From: Anaerolineaceae bacterium
GTDB taxonomy: Bacteria > Chloroflexota > Anaerolineae > Aggregatilineales > Phototrophicaceae
Reading direction: 5' to 3'
Assembly: GCA_020634165.1 (NCBI GenBank)
Contig: JACKCF010000011.1
Span: 1 to 40,657, forward strand
Length of the DNA: 40,657 nucleotides
A program made the position numbers and the translations under genes. Below the pieces are notes generated by a model, which saw only the letters and a program-made list of their open reading frames with translations, had not been told where the DNA came from and made no database searches. Below, one piece after another: positions 30,376-38,920 of the stretch. Numbering within the stretch: position 1 is the stretch's first letter; every line of letters begins with the position of its first letter.

Positions 30376-30933
30376 ATGTCATGCTACAAGTTCAACCAGG
30401 TGAGGATTGAGACCGTACAGGGTGACATCACAACACAGTCTGTAGATGCTATCGTCAACGCAGCCAACACATCGCTATTGGGCGGTGGTGGCGTTGATGG
30501 TGCGATCCACCGTGCGGCTGGGCCAGAACTACTTGCAGAATGCCGAACGTTGAGAGGCTGTGTAACAGGAGAAGCCAAACTCACCAGAGGCTATCTTCTA
30601 CCCGCACAGTATGTTATCCACGCTGTGGGGCCTATATATGGCCAAGATGACGCGCCAGACCTACTGGCAAGTGCGTATCACAACAGTCTACAAATCGCGA
30701 TAAACCACAAACTGAGGTCCATTGCCTTTCCGGCAATCAGCACTGGCATTTACGGCTACCCCATAAATGAAGCAGCCCGCATATCACTGCGGGCTGTCAT
30801 TTCATGTTTGCATCAAAGCCATACGATAGAGCTTGTGCGCTTTGTCTTGTTTACCAGTGAAGCACTCGCAATCTTCAACGAAGGATTCGCGGCTGTCGCG
30901 AGGAACTACGACGATATAACCACATGCCTATAG
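30376..30933 (+). CDS. Macrodomain protein, ADP-ribosyl hydrolase type
   Basis: The ATG at 30376 gives 185 residues. The macrodomain landmarks are VQGDITTQSVDAIVNAANTSL (ADP-ribose contact), GGGGVDGAIHRAAG (phosphate loop), and AFPAISTGIYGYPINEAA. These match the MacroD/YmdB-type group that removes O-acetyl-ADP-ribose or ADP-ribose from proteins; the asparagine and the GGGVDGAIH loop needed for hydrolysis are intact. A 20-codon longer frame would overlap the divergent gene and is not preferred. The Shine-Dalgarno is weak. No matching ADP-ribosyl transferase gene is visible nearby. Confidence 0.88.
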   Translation: MSCYKFNQVRIETVQGDITTQSVDAIVNAANTSLLGGGGVDGAIHRAAGPELLAECRTLRGCVTGEAKLTRGYLLPAQYVIHAVGPIYGQDDAPDLLASAYHNSLQIAINHKLRSIAFPAISTGIYGYPINEAARISLRAVISCLHQSHTIELVRFVLFTSEALAIFNEGFAAVARNYDDITTCL

Positions 30934-30963
30934 GTGAAGACCACCCTGGAACTAGCAGGTAGA

Positions 30964-31407
30964 CTAGTCTCCGTCCAGCGTCTGGATTACGTCCAGAACT
31001 TCCTGGAAGATATCAAATTCTTCCGGCGAGAAATGGCTTGCAACCCGCTCATCAATGCGTTCCGCAACGCGGATAATATCTTCACGGCAAGCTGCACCGC
31101 GATCCGTCAGGTAAATACGAACCGCGCGACGGTCACCAGGATCAGGGCGGCGCTCGATCAGGCCTTTTTCCTGTAACTTGTCCAAATTGGGTGTAAAGGA
31201 CGTCGCGGCACGACCAACGGCGCGGGCGAGTTCACTGGCGTGTTGGCCATCCTGCTCAATCAGCGCGCGCATGACGTACCATTCGATAACAGTCAGACCC
31301 AGCGGCCGTACAGCACGGCGGAAAATCTGATCTGCATTGCGTAGGGCGATATCCAGATTACACCATACCGACCCATCAAACCGGAGCATTCTGTTTTTTT
31401 CCATCAT
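30964..31407 (-). CDS. MarR family transcriptional regulator
   Basis: The 147-residue protein has the MarR winged-helix order: N-terminal dimer helix, GLTVIEWYVMRALIEQDG, recognition region SELARAVGRAATSFTPNLDKL, and the wing ERRPDPGDRRAVRIYLTDRG, ending in a C-terminal dimer helix. Such proteins repress nearby genes and usually respond to small phenolic or reactive compounds. The most likely targets are its own promoter and the adjacent EamA gene, separated by an AT-rich gap of 220 nt. That target choice is inference. The start codon is one of two adjacent ATGs with an AGG about 9 nt upstream. Confidence 0.9.
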   Translation of the reverse strand: MMEKNRMLRFDGSVWCNLDIALRNADQIFRRAVRPLGLTVIEWYVMRALIEQDGQHASELARAVGRAATSFTPNLDKLQEKGLIERRPDPGDRRAVRIYLTDRGAACREDIIRVAERIDERVASHFSPEEFDIFQEVLDVIQTLDGD

Positions 31408-31627
31408 TGTTCAATACCTATATGCATACGATCACTGATAACAACACAAACTGATACTTTATGTTGATTTAGAATTAAGATAATTCATTTAACTATATAT
31501 ATTTTACTCATAAATCAATTGAAAAGAGTTAAGAGATAACACAAAATAACGCCATATTAATGACGAATTTTGATACAGAGAAGTTATTACACGGGAGATT
31601 AGCGAAAAATAGTAAAGGAGACGCGCC
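31408..31627. other. AT-rich spacer between the EamA and MarR genes
   Basis: About 220 nt without a gene, clearly richer in A and T than its surroundings (for example CTATATATATTTTAC near 31492-31506). It presumably holds the MarR promoter and operator. I see short symmetric pieces such as GAATT-N6-ATTC near 31472-31486 but nothing compelling, and no clear terminator. Confidence 0.4.
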
Positions 31628-32521
31628 TTATTCCTGTGCCGGGGCGGCCCGTTTGCGCGCGGGAACAGCCTGAAGAATGATAACACCAGCAACGATAGCA
31701 GCAGCGCCAAGCCATTGAACAGGCAAAATAATTTCCCCAAGAAAGATAAGTGCGACCATCATAGAAAGCAAAGGTTCGATGGCACTCACAATGCTCGCAG
31801 GGGCTGGACCAACCAACTTGATGCCCAGGTTCATGGTGAAAATAGGTAGGACTGTGGACACACTGGAAAGAGCCACCAGATATACCAAGGTCAACAGATT
31901 AGGGGGCACTCGTAAACCCTGAAACGGCAATAGCAGCAATAGCACAAGAAATGTGCCTGTGATGATATACGCGGAGCCAGAAATCGCGTGCCCCTTGAGG
32001 ATGTGTTCCGCAATGAGGAAATACACAGCCACTATGAAGGCATTGAGAAAGGCCAGCAGAATACCTACTACGTTACCCCCCAATGAAAAATCCGGCACGG
32101 TGAGGGCAACGCCAATTAGCGTGAGTACAAGCGATATCCATGCAACGGAAGTCAGGCGTCGTCCAAGAAATACGCTCATCACGGCGACCATCGCTGGATA
32201 GGTAAAGAACAGGACCACAAATGTACTGGCCGGCACAAGTTCCAGGCCAACAAAAGCAGTCAAGGCTGCACCGGCATACAATGTGCCACTCAGGAGAAGT
32301 TTGACACGTTCCAGGTTGGTGCGATTGGCCTGCCGAGCAGGTGCCCAGAATTGCAGTAGAATCCACACAACCGGTGTCGCAAAGAAAAAGCGCCAAAAAG
32401 CTATATCAAAGGGCTGGAAATCCGAGACGGCATAAATGCTGCGCGTCAGGGTTGGCAGAAAAGCAAAACCCGCTGCCGAAGCCAGGATCATCAAGTAGCC
32501 AAAACGCTGCTGATTTGCCAT
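31628..32521 (-). CDS. EamA/DMT family transporter
   Basis: From the ATG at 32521 (AGGG box upstream) the protein has 297 residues with about ten hydrophobic segments in two homologous halves, the EamA pattern: FGYLMILASAAGFAFLPTLTR, then a first half ending near LTLIGVALTV and a second with ISGSAYIITGTFLVLLLLL and VSAIEPLLSMMVALIFLGE, the conserved proline-glutamate region of the family. It likely exports or imports a metabolite such as an amino acid or nucleotide-sugar precursor; the substrate cannot be read. A GTG 11 codons upstream overlaps the nuoN terminator and is not preferred. Confidence 0.86.
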   Translation of the reverse strand: MANQQRFGYLMILASAAGFAFLPTLTRSIYAVSDFQPFDIAFWRFFFATPVVWILLQFWAPARQANRTNLERVKLLLSGTLYAGAALTAFVGLELVPASTFVVLFFTYPAMVAVMSVFLGRRLTSVAWISLVLTLIGVALTVPDFSLGGNVVGILLAFLNAFIVAVYFLIAEHILKGHAISGSAYIITGTFLVLLLLLPFQGLRVPPNLLTLVYLVALSSVSTVLPIFTMNLGIKLVGPAPASIVSAIEPLLSMMVALIFLGEIILPVQWLGAAAIVAGVIILQAVPARKRAAPAQE

Positions 32522-32540
32522 TAGATGCTGCCCTATACGC

Positions 32541-32570
32541 AAAACCGGGGACACGGTACTGTGTCCCCGG
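32541..32570 (-). terminator. Terminator of the nuo operon
   Basis: CCGGGGACAC (32545-32554) and GTGTCCCCGG (32561-32570) form a perfect 10-bp stem with a 6-nt loop, followed on the minus strand by TTTT. It lies 25 nt after the nuoN stop and just before the EamA gene. Confidence 0.87.
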
Positions 32571-32594
32571 CAGAAGATTAATTACTTTGTATCG

Positions 32595-34151
32595 CTAGAC
32601 GAGAGAAACCATGCTCACCAGGTTGGTAACAAAGGGCACAGCAATGCCTACAATCAGCACACCAGCCATTGAAGCATAAACCGCATAGCGAACACCTGCT
32701 GTTTCGCCAGTTGCAGGTGAACCTGCATCGTCGGTGAGCAGGAACATGTTGACGATGACGCGCACATAGTAGAAGGCGCTGATAACGCTCGTCAGAACAC
32801 CGATAATGGCCAATGGAATCAATCCGGCCTGCACGGCAGCACTAAACACTAACCACTTACCCATGAAGCCTGCCGTCAGCGGAATACCTGTCAGACTAAA
32901 CATGAACACTGCCATCGCCAATGCCAACATCGGACGGCTGTTATACAAACCATTGAAGTCGCTGAGTTCGGTACCGGTGCCATCTTTGTTTTCCAGCGCG
33001 AGGACAACAGCAAACGCCCCCAGGTTGGTAAAGGCATATGCCAGCAGATAAACCAGTCCCGCCTGTGCAGCAGTATTAACGATGTTGGGAGTCAATCCGG
33101 CTGAACCAACCGCAGCAACGGCCATGAGGATGTAACCTGCATGGGCAATCGACGAGTAGGCCAGCATACGTTTGATGTTTGTCTGAGATAGAGCGACGAA
33201 GTTACCCAGAATGAGCGTCAATGCAGCAATCACCTGAATTGCACTCTGCCATGCTGCCGGGTCAACACCTTCGTTGAGGCTGAAACCAGACAGGCCAACA
33301 ATCATCAGGCGGAAGAGCGCCGCAAAACCACCGACCTTGGCGGCTACGCTCATGTAAGCAGTAATCGGCGTGGGTGATCCTTCGTAAACATCTGGCGTCC
33401 ACATGTGGAACGGAACAGCCGCCACTTTGAAGCCGAGGCCGACCAAAGTGAGGGCAGCGCCGATTAGCAGTAGAAGCGCACCAGAGTTCTCGGTTGTACT
33501 TTCAAGGATCGGGCCAACTGCCGCAAAGATTTCGCGGAGGTTGGTTGTGCCTGTCGCACCAAAGATCAGCGCGGAACCGTATACCAGGAAAGCACTGGAG
33601 AATGCACCCAGGATAAAGTACTTCATACCACTCTCTTCGCTCTTGAGAACGTAGGGAGCACCACGTTCCTCGGTACGAGTTACGCGGAAAGCGGCCAGCA
33701 CATACAGCGGGATACTCAGCAGTTCCAAGCCAATGAAGATGATAATCAGGTCATTGGCACCCACCATGAACATGGCACCCGTCGCGCTCAACAGGAGCAT
33801 GATGTAGTACTCACCATGTGCTGTTTCTGTGCGACGCAGGTAGTCTGTACTCAATAAAACGCTGATGAACGCCGTTATCAGCACAACGATATTAAGGAAG
33901 CCCGTGAAGGCATCCGCCACGAACATGCCAGCGAAGGTTGTGCTTTGTTCCGGGCTATAGGTCAACAGGTTGATGACAAAGCTGACAACGATACCTGCCA
34001 GGGCAAGCAACGGCGTCCAGTGTTTACGATTAGTCGGCAAAAACACATCGATGACCAACAGGAACATCGTACCAAATGCCAGCGCAATGGCTGGCATGGC
34101 AATCCAGATATTGTAGTCAGTCAAAGTCTGTAGCGTCGGTGACTCAAACAT
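32595..34151 (-). CDS. nuoN: NADH-quinone oxidoreductase subunit N
   Basis: NuoN is one of the three antiporter-like proton-pumping subunits of complex I. The 518-residue protein has about 14 hydrophobic segments and the key motifs: the conserved glutamate in LELLSIPLYVLAA, the lysine in GFKVAAVPFHMWTPDVYEGSP, and NIKRMLAYSSIAHAGYILM, then GIPLTAGFMGKW. Length is slightly above the E. coli form (about 485). It is the last gene of the operon, 30 nt after nuoM, and no unusual insertion is seen in it. Confidence 0.96.
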   Translation of the reverse strand: MFESPTLQTLTDYNIWIAMPAIALAFGTMFLLVIDVFLPTNRKHWTPLLALAGIVVSFVINLLTYSPEQSTTFAGMFVADAFTGFLNIVVLITAFISVLLSTDYLRRTETAHGEYYIMLLLSATGAMFMVGANDLIIIFIGLELLSIPLYVLAAFRVTRTEERGAPYVLKSEESGMKYFILGAFSSAFLVYGSALIFGATGTTNLREIFAAVGPILESTTENSGALLLLIGAALTLVGLGFKVAAVPFHMWTPDVYEGSPTPITAYMSVAAKVGGFAALFRLMIVGLSGFSLNEGVDPAAWQSAIQVIAALTLILGNFVALSQTNIKRMLAYSSIAHAGYILMAVAAVGSAGLTPNIVNTAAQAGLVYLLAYAFTNLGAFAVVLALENKDGTGTELSDFNGLYNSRPMLALAMAVFMFSLTGIPLTAGFMGKWLVFSAAVQAGLIPLAIIGVLTSVISAFYYVRVIVNMFLLTDDAGSPATGETAGVRYAVYASMAGVLIVGIAVPFVTNLVSMVSLV

Positions 34152-34181
34152 TGCGTCTCCTCTGTAACCCCGTCGGCAAGA

Positions 34182-35843
34182 TTATTCAGCGGCGTCGCTG
34201 GTGACTACTGTTTCGCCGACGTAGGCAAATTCCGCATTGGTTTCTACCGGGTTCGCATCCATGACTTCGGTATGAGCCGTTTCCACGTGGGATACCAGCT
34301 CATTGGTGCTGGCGCTCATAATATCGAAGAACCCGCCTGGCTGGACACCGATCCAGAAAATCAGAACAATAATCGGGATCAGAACAGCCACTTCGTTCCA
34401 TTTCAGGTTCAGGCTGAAGGTACCTGCATCTTCACCGTGCGGCACTTTAAGCTCGCCCATGAAGACGTGTTGGAACATATACAAGATGTATACAGCCGCC
34501 ATAATAACGCCGAGCGTCGCAAAGAGCGTGAAGAAGAAGCCCAGGTAATTGCTGCCCAGTGATCCGAGCAGAATCGTGAACTCGCCAATGAAGCCGTTCA
34601 GGCCGGGCAAACCCATACTACTTAGTGAGACGATAAGGGCTACAGCGCCGAATGCCGGAGCAATACGCCAGATGCCACCGTAAGCATCCATCGCTTTGGT
34701 GTGGTAGCGTTCGTACATGATACCGACGATCAAGAAGAGGCCGCCGGTGCTGATACCATGATTGACCATTTGCAGTGTCGCGCCCTGGATACCCTGGCTG
34801 TTAAGCGCAAAGATACCGACGACGACAAAACCAAGGTGGCTGATGGATGTATACGCAACAAGCTTCTTGACATCGGTCTGAGCGTAACTGACCCACGCCC
34901 CGTAGATGATGCCAATTACACCCAACAGCGCGATAAAGCCTGCATACTGTACACTTTGTTCTGGGAACATCGACAGGTTGAAGCGAACAAGACCGTAGGT
35001 ACCCATCTTCAGCAGGACGCCTGCCAAGATCACGGAACCTGTGGTCGGCGCCTGAACGTGCGCATCCGGCAACCAGCTATGGAATGGGAAGATCGGCACT
35101 TTGATGGCAAAAGCGACAAAGAAACCGAAGAACAGCAGCGCGCCAGTGACATTAGATGCAGAAGCTGCGCCGGACCACTCGTTCCAGATGTTGGGATTCG
35201 CCTGTACCTGAGCGATGATTTCCGGCAGAAGGAAAGTGCCAGTGACATTCGCTACGTACAGAATAGCGATCAGCATCAGGATGGAGCCAGCCATCGTGTA
35301 GAGGAAGAACTTGACCGCTGCGTAAACGCGACGTTCCGCGCCCCAGATACCGATCAGGAAATACATCGGTACCAGCGTGACTTCCCAGAACACGTAGAAA
35401 ATAATCAGGTCTTGAATCATAAAGACGCCGAGCATGGCCCATTCCAGCAGCAGCAAAAAGCCATAGTACAGCTTCTGACGGCCCCGTTCTTCCAGCACGT
35501 GCATGCTGAAAGAAGCCAGAACAGCAATCGGCATAATAAATGTGGTCAGCAAGACCAACAACATACTTAAGCCATCGACACCAACGTAATAGGTCGACGT
35601 GATCGTATTCCCGCCTACCTGGATGTTCAGCCACTCCCACTGGTGTACCATCTGTAACCCAGCGACACTGGTATCAAAGTTCGCCCACATCACCAGAGAA
35701 GCGAGGAATGTAAGAATTGTAAAACCGAAGGTCGTCCATTTGATATTTTCGACCTGGGTTTTTCCGTTAAGAAACAACAGGACCGTCAGCCCTACCAAAG
35801 GCAAGAAGAGGACGGCTGTAGTTAGCAAACCTGCGTTTTCCAT
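34182..35843 (-). CDS. nuoM: NADH-quinone oxidoreductase subunit M
   Basis: NuoM is the second antiporter-like subunit. The 553-residue protein includes FYVFWEVTLVPMYFLIGIWG with the conserved glutamate, the lysine in FAIKVPIFPFHSWLPDAHVQ, VKKLVAYTSISHLGFVVVGI and GLPGLNGFIGEF. About 50 residues at the C-terminus form an acidic polar tail (ending ETVVTSDAAE) not usual for the family, and on the standard topology its side of the membrane is unclear. It starts 16 nt after nuoL. Confidence 0.96.
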   Translation of the reverse strand: MENAGLLTTAVLFLPLVGLTVLLFLNGKTQVENIKWTTFGFTILTFLASLVMWANFDTSVAGLQMVHQWEWLNIQVGGNTITSTYYVGVDGLSMLLVLLTTFIMPIAVLASFSMHVLEERGRQKLYYGFLLLLEWAMLGVFMIQDLIIFYVFWEVTLVPMYFLIGIWGAERRVYAAVKFFLYTMAGSILMLIAILYVANVTGTFLLPEIIAQVQANPNIWNEWSGAASASNVTGALLFFGFFVAFAIKVPIFPFHSWLPDAHVQAPTTGSVILAGVLLKMGTYGLVRFNLSMFPEQSVQYAGFIALLGVIGIIYGAWVSYAQTDVKKLVAYTSISHLGFVVVGIFALNSQGIQGATLQMVNHGISTGGLFLIVGIMYERYHTKAMDAYGGIWRIAPAFGAVALIVSLSSMGLPGLNGFIGEFTILLGSLGSNYLGFFFTLFATLGVIMAAVYILYMFQHVFMGELKVPHGEDAGTFSLNLKWNEVAVLIPIIVLIFWIGVQPGGFFDIMSASTNELVSHVETAHTEVMDANPVETNAEFAYVGETVVTSDAAE

Positions 35844-35859
35844 GTTCGCTTCTATCTCC

Positions 35860-38508
35860 TTATGAGCCAGTCGGAATCAGCGGGAGTACCATGAGTACAA
35901 TCACCGCTACAACACCCAGTAAAAGCACCACTGCATACGTCCGCACATACCCCGTTTGAATCGTGCGGAAGCGGCCGCTGAAGTAACTCACCAGGCGGCC
36001 AATACCATTTACCGCGCCATCAATCAGTCCGATATCAAGCGGGTTTGCCAACAGACCGGATATGGCGTCATAACCGCGTTTGATGACTTTATCGTGTACA
36101 TAGTCGTGCCAGAAGTTCCAGTCAACGACATTGGCCAGGAAGGCTGCAATGCGCTGATACGGACGCACGACCGTTGCGAAGTAGAAATCATCCCAATACA
36201 GGCGACGCGATGCCGCAACAAACAATTGTGAGGTCGATGCCTGATCCTGGAGTGGGTCGCGTCCATCTTCAGCACCGTGCTCACCGCGAACGGCTTTGTT
36301 GCCAGCATAAATCGAGTGCGCCACGAAGATTGCCAGGAAGGCGAACAAGGTCGCAATACCAGCAACCAACCAGTTGAAGCTCAAAACATGTCCAGTCGTA
36401 ATAGATGGCATGCTCGCTTCTAAAAAGTGCGTGAATTCGTGTTCTTTATAGAACAGCGTGAACGGCCACGCACCGCCGGGTACGTTAATCAAACCAACGA
36501 ATGTCGCGCCAATGGCCAAAATAATGAGCGGAACCGTCATGCTGGCGACGCTCTCAGGCGCGTGAGCAGCCGCCTCGCTGCGCGGATCGCCATAAAAGAC
36601 CATCTGAATCTGACGCCACATGTAGAAGGCAGTGAAAGCAGCCGCAATCAGCAGGATGAAGAATACGAGGAAGCCTGCGAGCTGATCCAGCGGATGTGTA
36701 CTTTCAGAACCATGAACCAGGGCATCCAGCAGAATTTCGTCTTTTGACCAGAAGCCGGCAAAGATCGGCAGACCAGAGAGTGCGAAGGTACCTGCCAGAT
36801 AGGTCAGGAAGGTGATGGGCATGCGACGACGCAAACCACCCATATTACGCATATCCTGAGGATCAAATTCATGCTCATCATGATGATCGTCGTGGTGGTC
36901 ATCATGCCCGTGATGTTCGTGGACATGGTGATGACCATGCTCGACGCCATGAATTACGGAACCACTGCCCAGGAACAAAAGTGCCTTAAAGACAGCATGA
37001 GTCGCGAGATGGAAGATCGCTGCAACGTAAGCACCAACGCCAACTGCCGCAACCATAAAGCCCAATTGGGAGACTGTCGAGAAGGCCAGAACGCGCTTAA
37101 TATCCCATTGGCCCATAGCGATAATACCCGCCATCAGGGCGGTTGATGCGCCGATGATGGCGATCAGGAAGCGACCTTCCGGCGAATACGCCAGGAAGAC
37201 ATTGCTGCGCACCAGCAGGTAAACACCCGCAGTCACCATAGTCGCCGCGTGCATGAGCGCGCTAACAGGCGTTGGACCTGCCATCGCGTCTGGCAGCCAG
37301 ACAAACAGCGGAATCTGTGCTGATTTACCAGTCGCACCCAGCAAAAGGAAGAAAATAATCAGGAACAACATGGCAGAAATATCTGCCGAGAAGGGACCGA
37401 AATCGACTTCACGACCACGCATGATGGCATTGCCACTTGCATCGACATTCCAGAGGATTTCTTCGCCCTCGTCAAGCTGCATCAAAGTCGCAAGCTGGTT
37501 GAAGGCCCCCATCTGAGCCGGAAGGAAGTTAGCATTTGTCATTTCCTCGGCAGTCATATGCGGAGCGGCTGCGTGCTCACCCTCAGCAGTTGCTTCACCT
37601 TCGCCATGTTCAGCTTCGCCCGTCTCTTCGGTATGCTGAACCAGTACGATACCAGCGTTGGCATCGGAATGTTCGCTGCCTTCGGTTTCGCCGCCTTCTT
37701 CCGTGGCATCGCCCTCTTCACTGTGCCCCGCTTCGCCAGCGGCAAAAGCGTTGACAGCTTCCATATCACATTCGCCGTGCTCGGCTTGCAGCTCACTAAT
37801 CGCGCCAGCATGTTCCAGCACATAGCAGCTATTTGCAACTTCGCCAGGGCTGTAATAATCGAGTGTGCCAAAGGTCCAGAAGATCAGGATGGATGCCATA
37901 ATAATGCCGAAGTCGCCAACGCGGTTGGCAATCATGGCCTTGCGGCCCGCATCGCTGTTCTTCCAACCAACAGGGCCAGATTTTTCCCACCAGAAGCCGA
38001 TCAGCAGGTAAGACATCAAACCGACGCCTTCCCAACCGACGAACATCATCAGGAAGTTGTTGCCAGAGACAAGGATCAACATGAACATCAGGAACATGTT
38101 GAGGAAAGCAAAGAAGCGACCGTATTTGGGATCGCCGTGCATGTATCCGATTGAGTAGATATGGATCAGGCTGCCAATGCCTGTGACTACCAGCAGCATC
38201 ACAGCCGTAATGGTATCGACGCGGAATTGCCAGGGGATACTGACGTTGAAACCCGCCTCACTGCCGATCCGAATCCAGCCATCGAAGAATGCAACTGGGT
38301 TGATCACTGCCCCTGTGACCACAGCAGGGTCATTCAGGTAGGCAAAAATCAACACCGAGAAGATGAACGCGAGAACCGACGCCGTCACGCCGACGAGGCC
38401 CGATATGCGCTCACCGAGTTTGTGACCCAAAACCAGGTTGATCAGCGCCCCAATTGCGGGAACGAGGATCACCAGGGGGATCAAATTTGCATAAGAATCC
38501 ATGTGCAT
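35860..38508 (-). CDS. nuoL: NADH-quinone oxidoreductase subunit L with two large polar insertions
   Basis: NuoL is the distal proton-pumping subunit and carries the long lateral helix. At 882 residues it is far longer than usual (about 610-680). Core motifs are intact: MMFVGWEGVGLMSYLLIGFW (conserved glutamate), GKSAQIPLFVWLPDAM (conserved lysine), IKRVLAFSTVSQLGFM and HAVFKALLFLGSGSVIHG. Two insertions stand out. Residues about 220-370 are rich in Glu, Gly, Ala and His, with two cysteines (SCYVLE and ECDMEA). Residues about 520-546 hold 14 histidines, mixed with Asp and Glu. Both fall in loops that standard topology places outside the membrane. The C-terminal helix region looks normal. The ATG has a second in-frame ATG two codons later. 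Confidence 0.95.
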   Translation of the reverse strand: MHMDSYANLIPLVILVPAIGALINLVLGHKLGERISGLVGVTASVLAFIFSVLIFAYLNDPAVVTGAVINPVAFFDGWIRIGSEAGFNVSIPWQFRVDTITAVMLLVVTGIGSLIHIYSIGYMHGDPKYGRFFAFLNMFLMFMLILVSGNNFLMMFVGWEGVGLMSYLLIGFWWEKSGPVGWKNSDAGRKAMIANRVGDFGIIMASILIFWTFGTLDYYSPGEVANSCYVLEHAGAISELQAEHGECDMEAVNAFAAGEAGHSEEGDATEEGGETEGSEHSDANAGIVLVQHTEETGEAEHGEGEATAEGEHAAAPHMTAEEMTNANFLPAQMGAFNQLATLMQLDEGEEILWNVDASGNAIMRGREVDFGPFSADISAMLFLIIFFLLLGATGKSAQIPLFVWLPDAMAGPTPVSALMHAATMVTAGVYLLVRSNVFLAYSPEGRFLIAIIGASTALMAGIIAMGQWDIKRVLAFSTVSQLGFMVAAVGVGAYVAAIFHLATHAVFKALLFLGSGSVIHGVEHGHHHVHEHHGHDDHHDDHHDEHEFDPQDMRNMGGLRRRMPITFLTYLAGTFALSGLPIFAGFWSKDEILLDALVHGSESTHPLDQLAGFLVFFILLIAAAFTAFYMWRQIQMVFYGDPRSEAAAHAPESVASMTVPLIILAIGATFVGLINVPGGAWPFTLFYKEHEFTHFLEASMPSITTGHVLSFNWLVAGIATLFAFLAIFVAHSIYAGNKAVRGEHGAEDGRDPLQDQASTSQLFVAASRRLYWDDFYFATVVRPYQRIAAFLANVVDWNFWHDYVHDKVIKRGYDAISGLLANPLDIGLIDGAVNGIGRLVSYFSGRFRTIQTGYVRTYAVVLLLGVVAVIVLMVLPLIPTGS

Positions 38509-38585
38509 AATCGTGATGCGCCTTTTCCGTTCAGGAAGTGCCTGTTAAAGCCTTCATCAATACCATTGCTGCCAGCGACAGCCGA

Positions 38586-38897
38586 CTAACCTTCCATCTG
38601 ATGCAGGTCGTCGATATTGATGCTGTTCTTACTCTTGAAAATCGCCACGATCAAAGCCAGACCCACAGCAACTTCGGCTGCGGCGACTGTCATGACGAAG
38701 AACACAAAGATATGTCCGTTCATGCTGTTCCACTGACGAGCAAACGCTACCAGGGCCAGATTGGCCGAGTTGAGCATCAGCTCGACAGACATAAAAACGA
38801 GAATGGCATTCTTACGAAGTAAGACACCCAACGCCCCCAACACAAACAGGATCAGGCTGAGGACGAAGAAGAACTCTGTCGGTACTACAAACTCCAT
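38586..38897 (-). CDS. nuoK: NADH-quinone oxidoreductase subunit K
   Basis: NuoK is a small three-helix subunit of the proton path. The 103-residue protein has the conserved glutamates in the middle helices (MSVELMLNSANLALVAF and AAAEVAVGLALIVAIF), both of which matter for proton transfer in other species. Length is typical. It lies 23 nt after nuoJ. A 77-nt gap before nuoL has no notable structure. Confidence 0.96.
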   Translation of the reverse strand: MEFVVPTEFFFVLSLILFVLGALGVLLRKNAILVFMSVELMLNSANLALVAFARQWNSMNGHIFVFFVMTVAAAEVAVGLALIVAIFKSKNSINIDDLHQMEG

Positions 38898-38920
38898 TAG
38901 GTTTCCCCTACCTTGCGATC

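Noticed and set aside
34701..35570. Plus-strand open frame of 289 codons
   Set aside because: Antisense to nuoM; composition (many D, H, Q, R) is the mirror of hydrophobic codons on the other strand.
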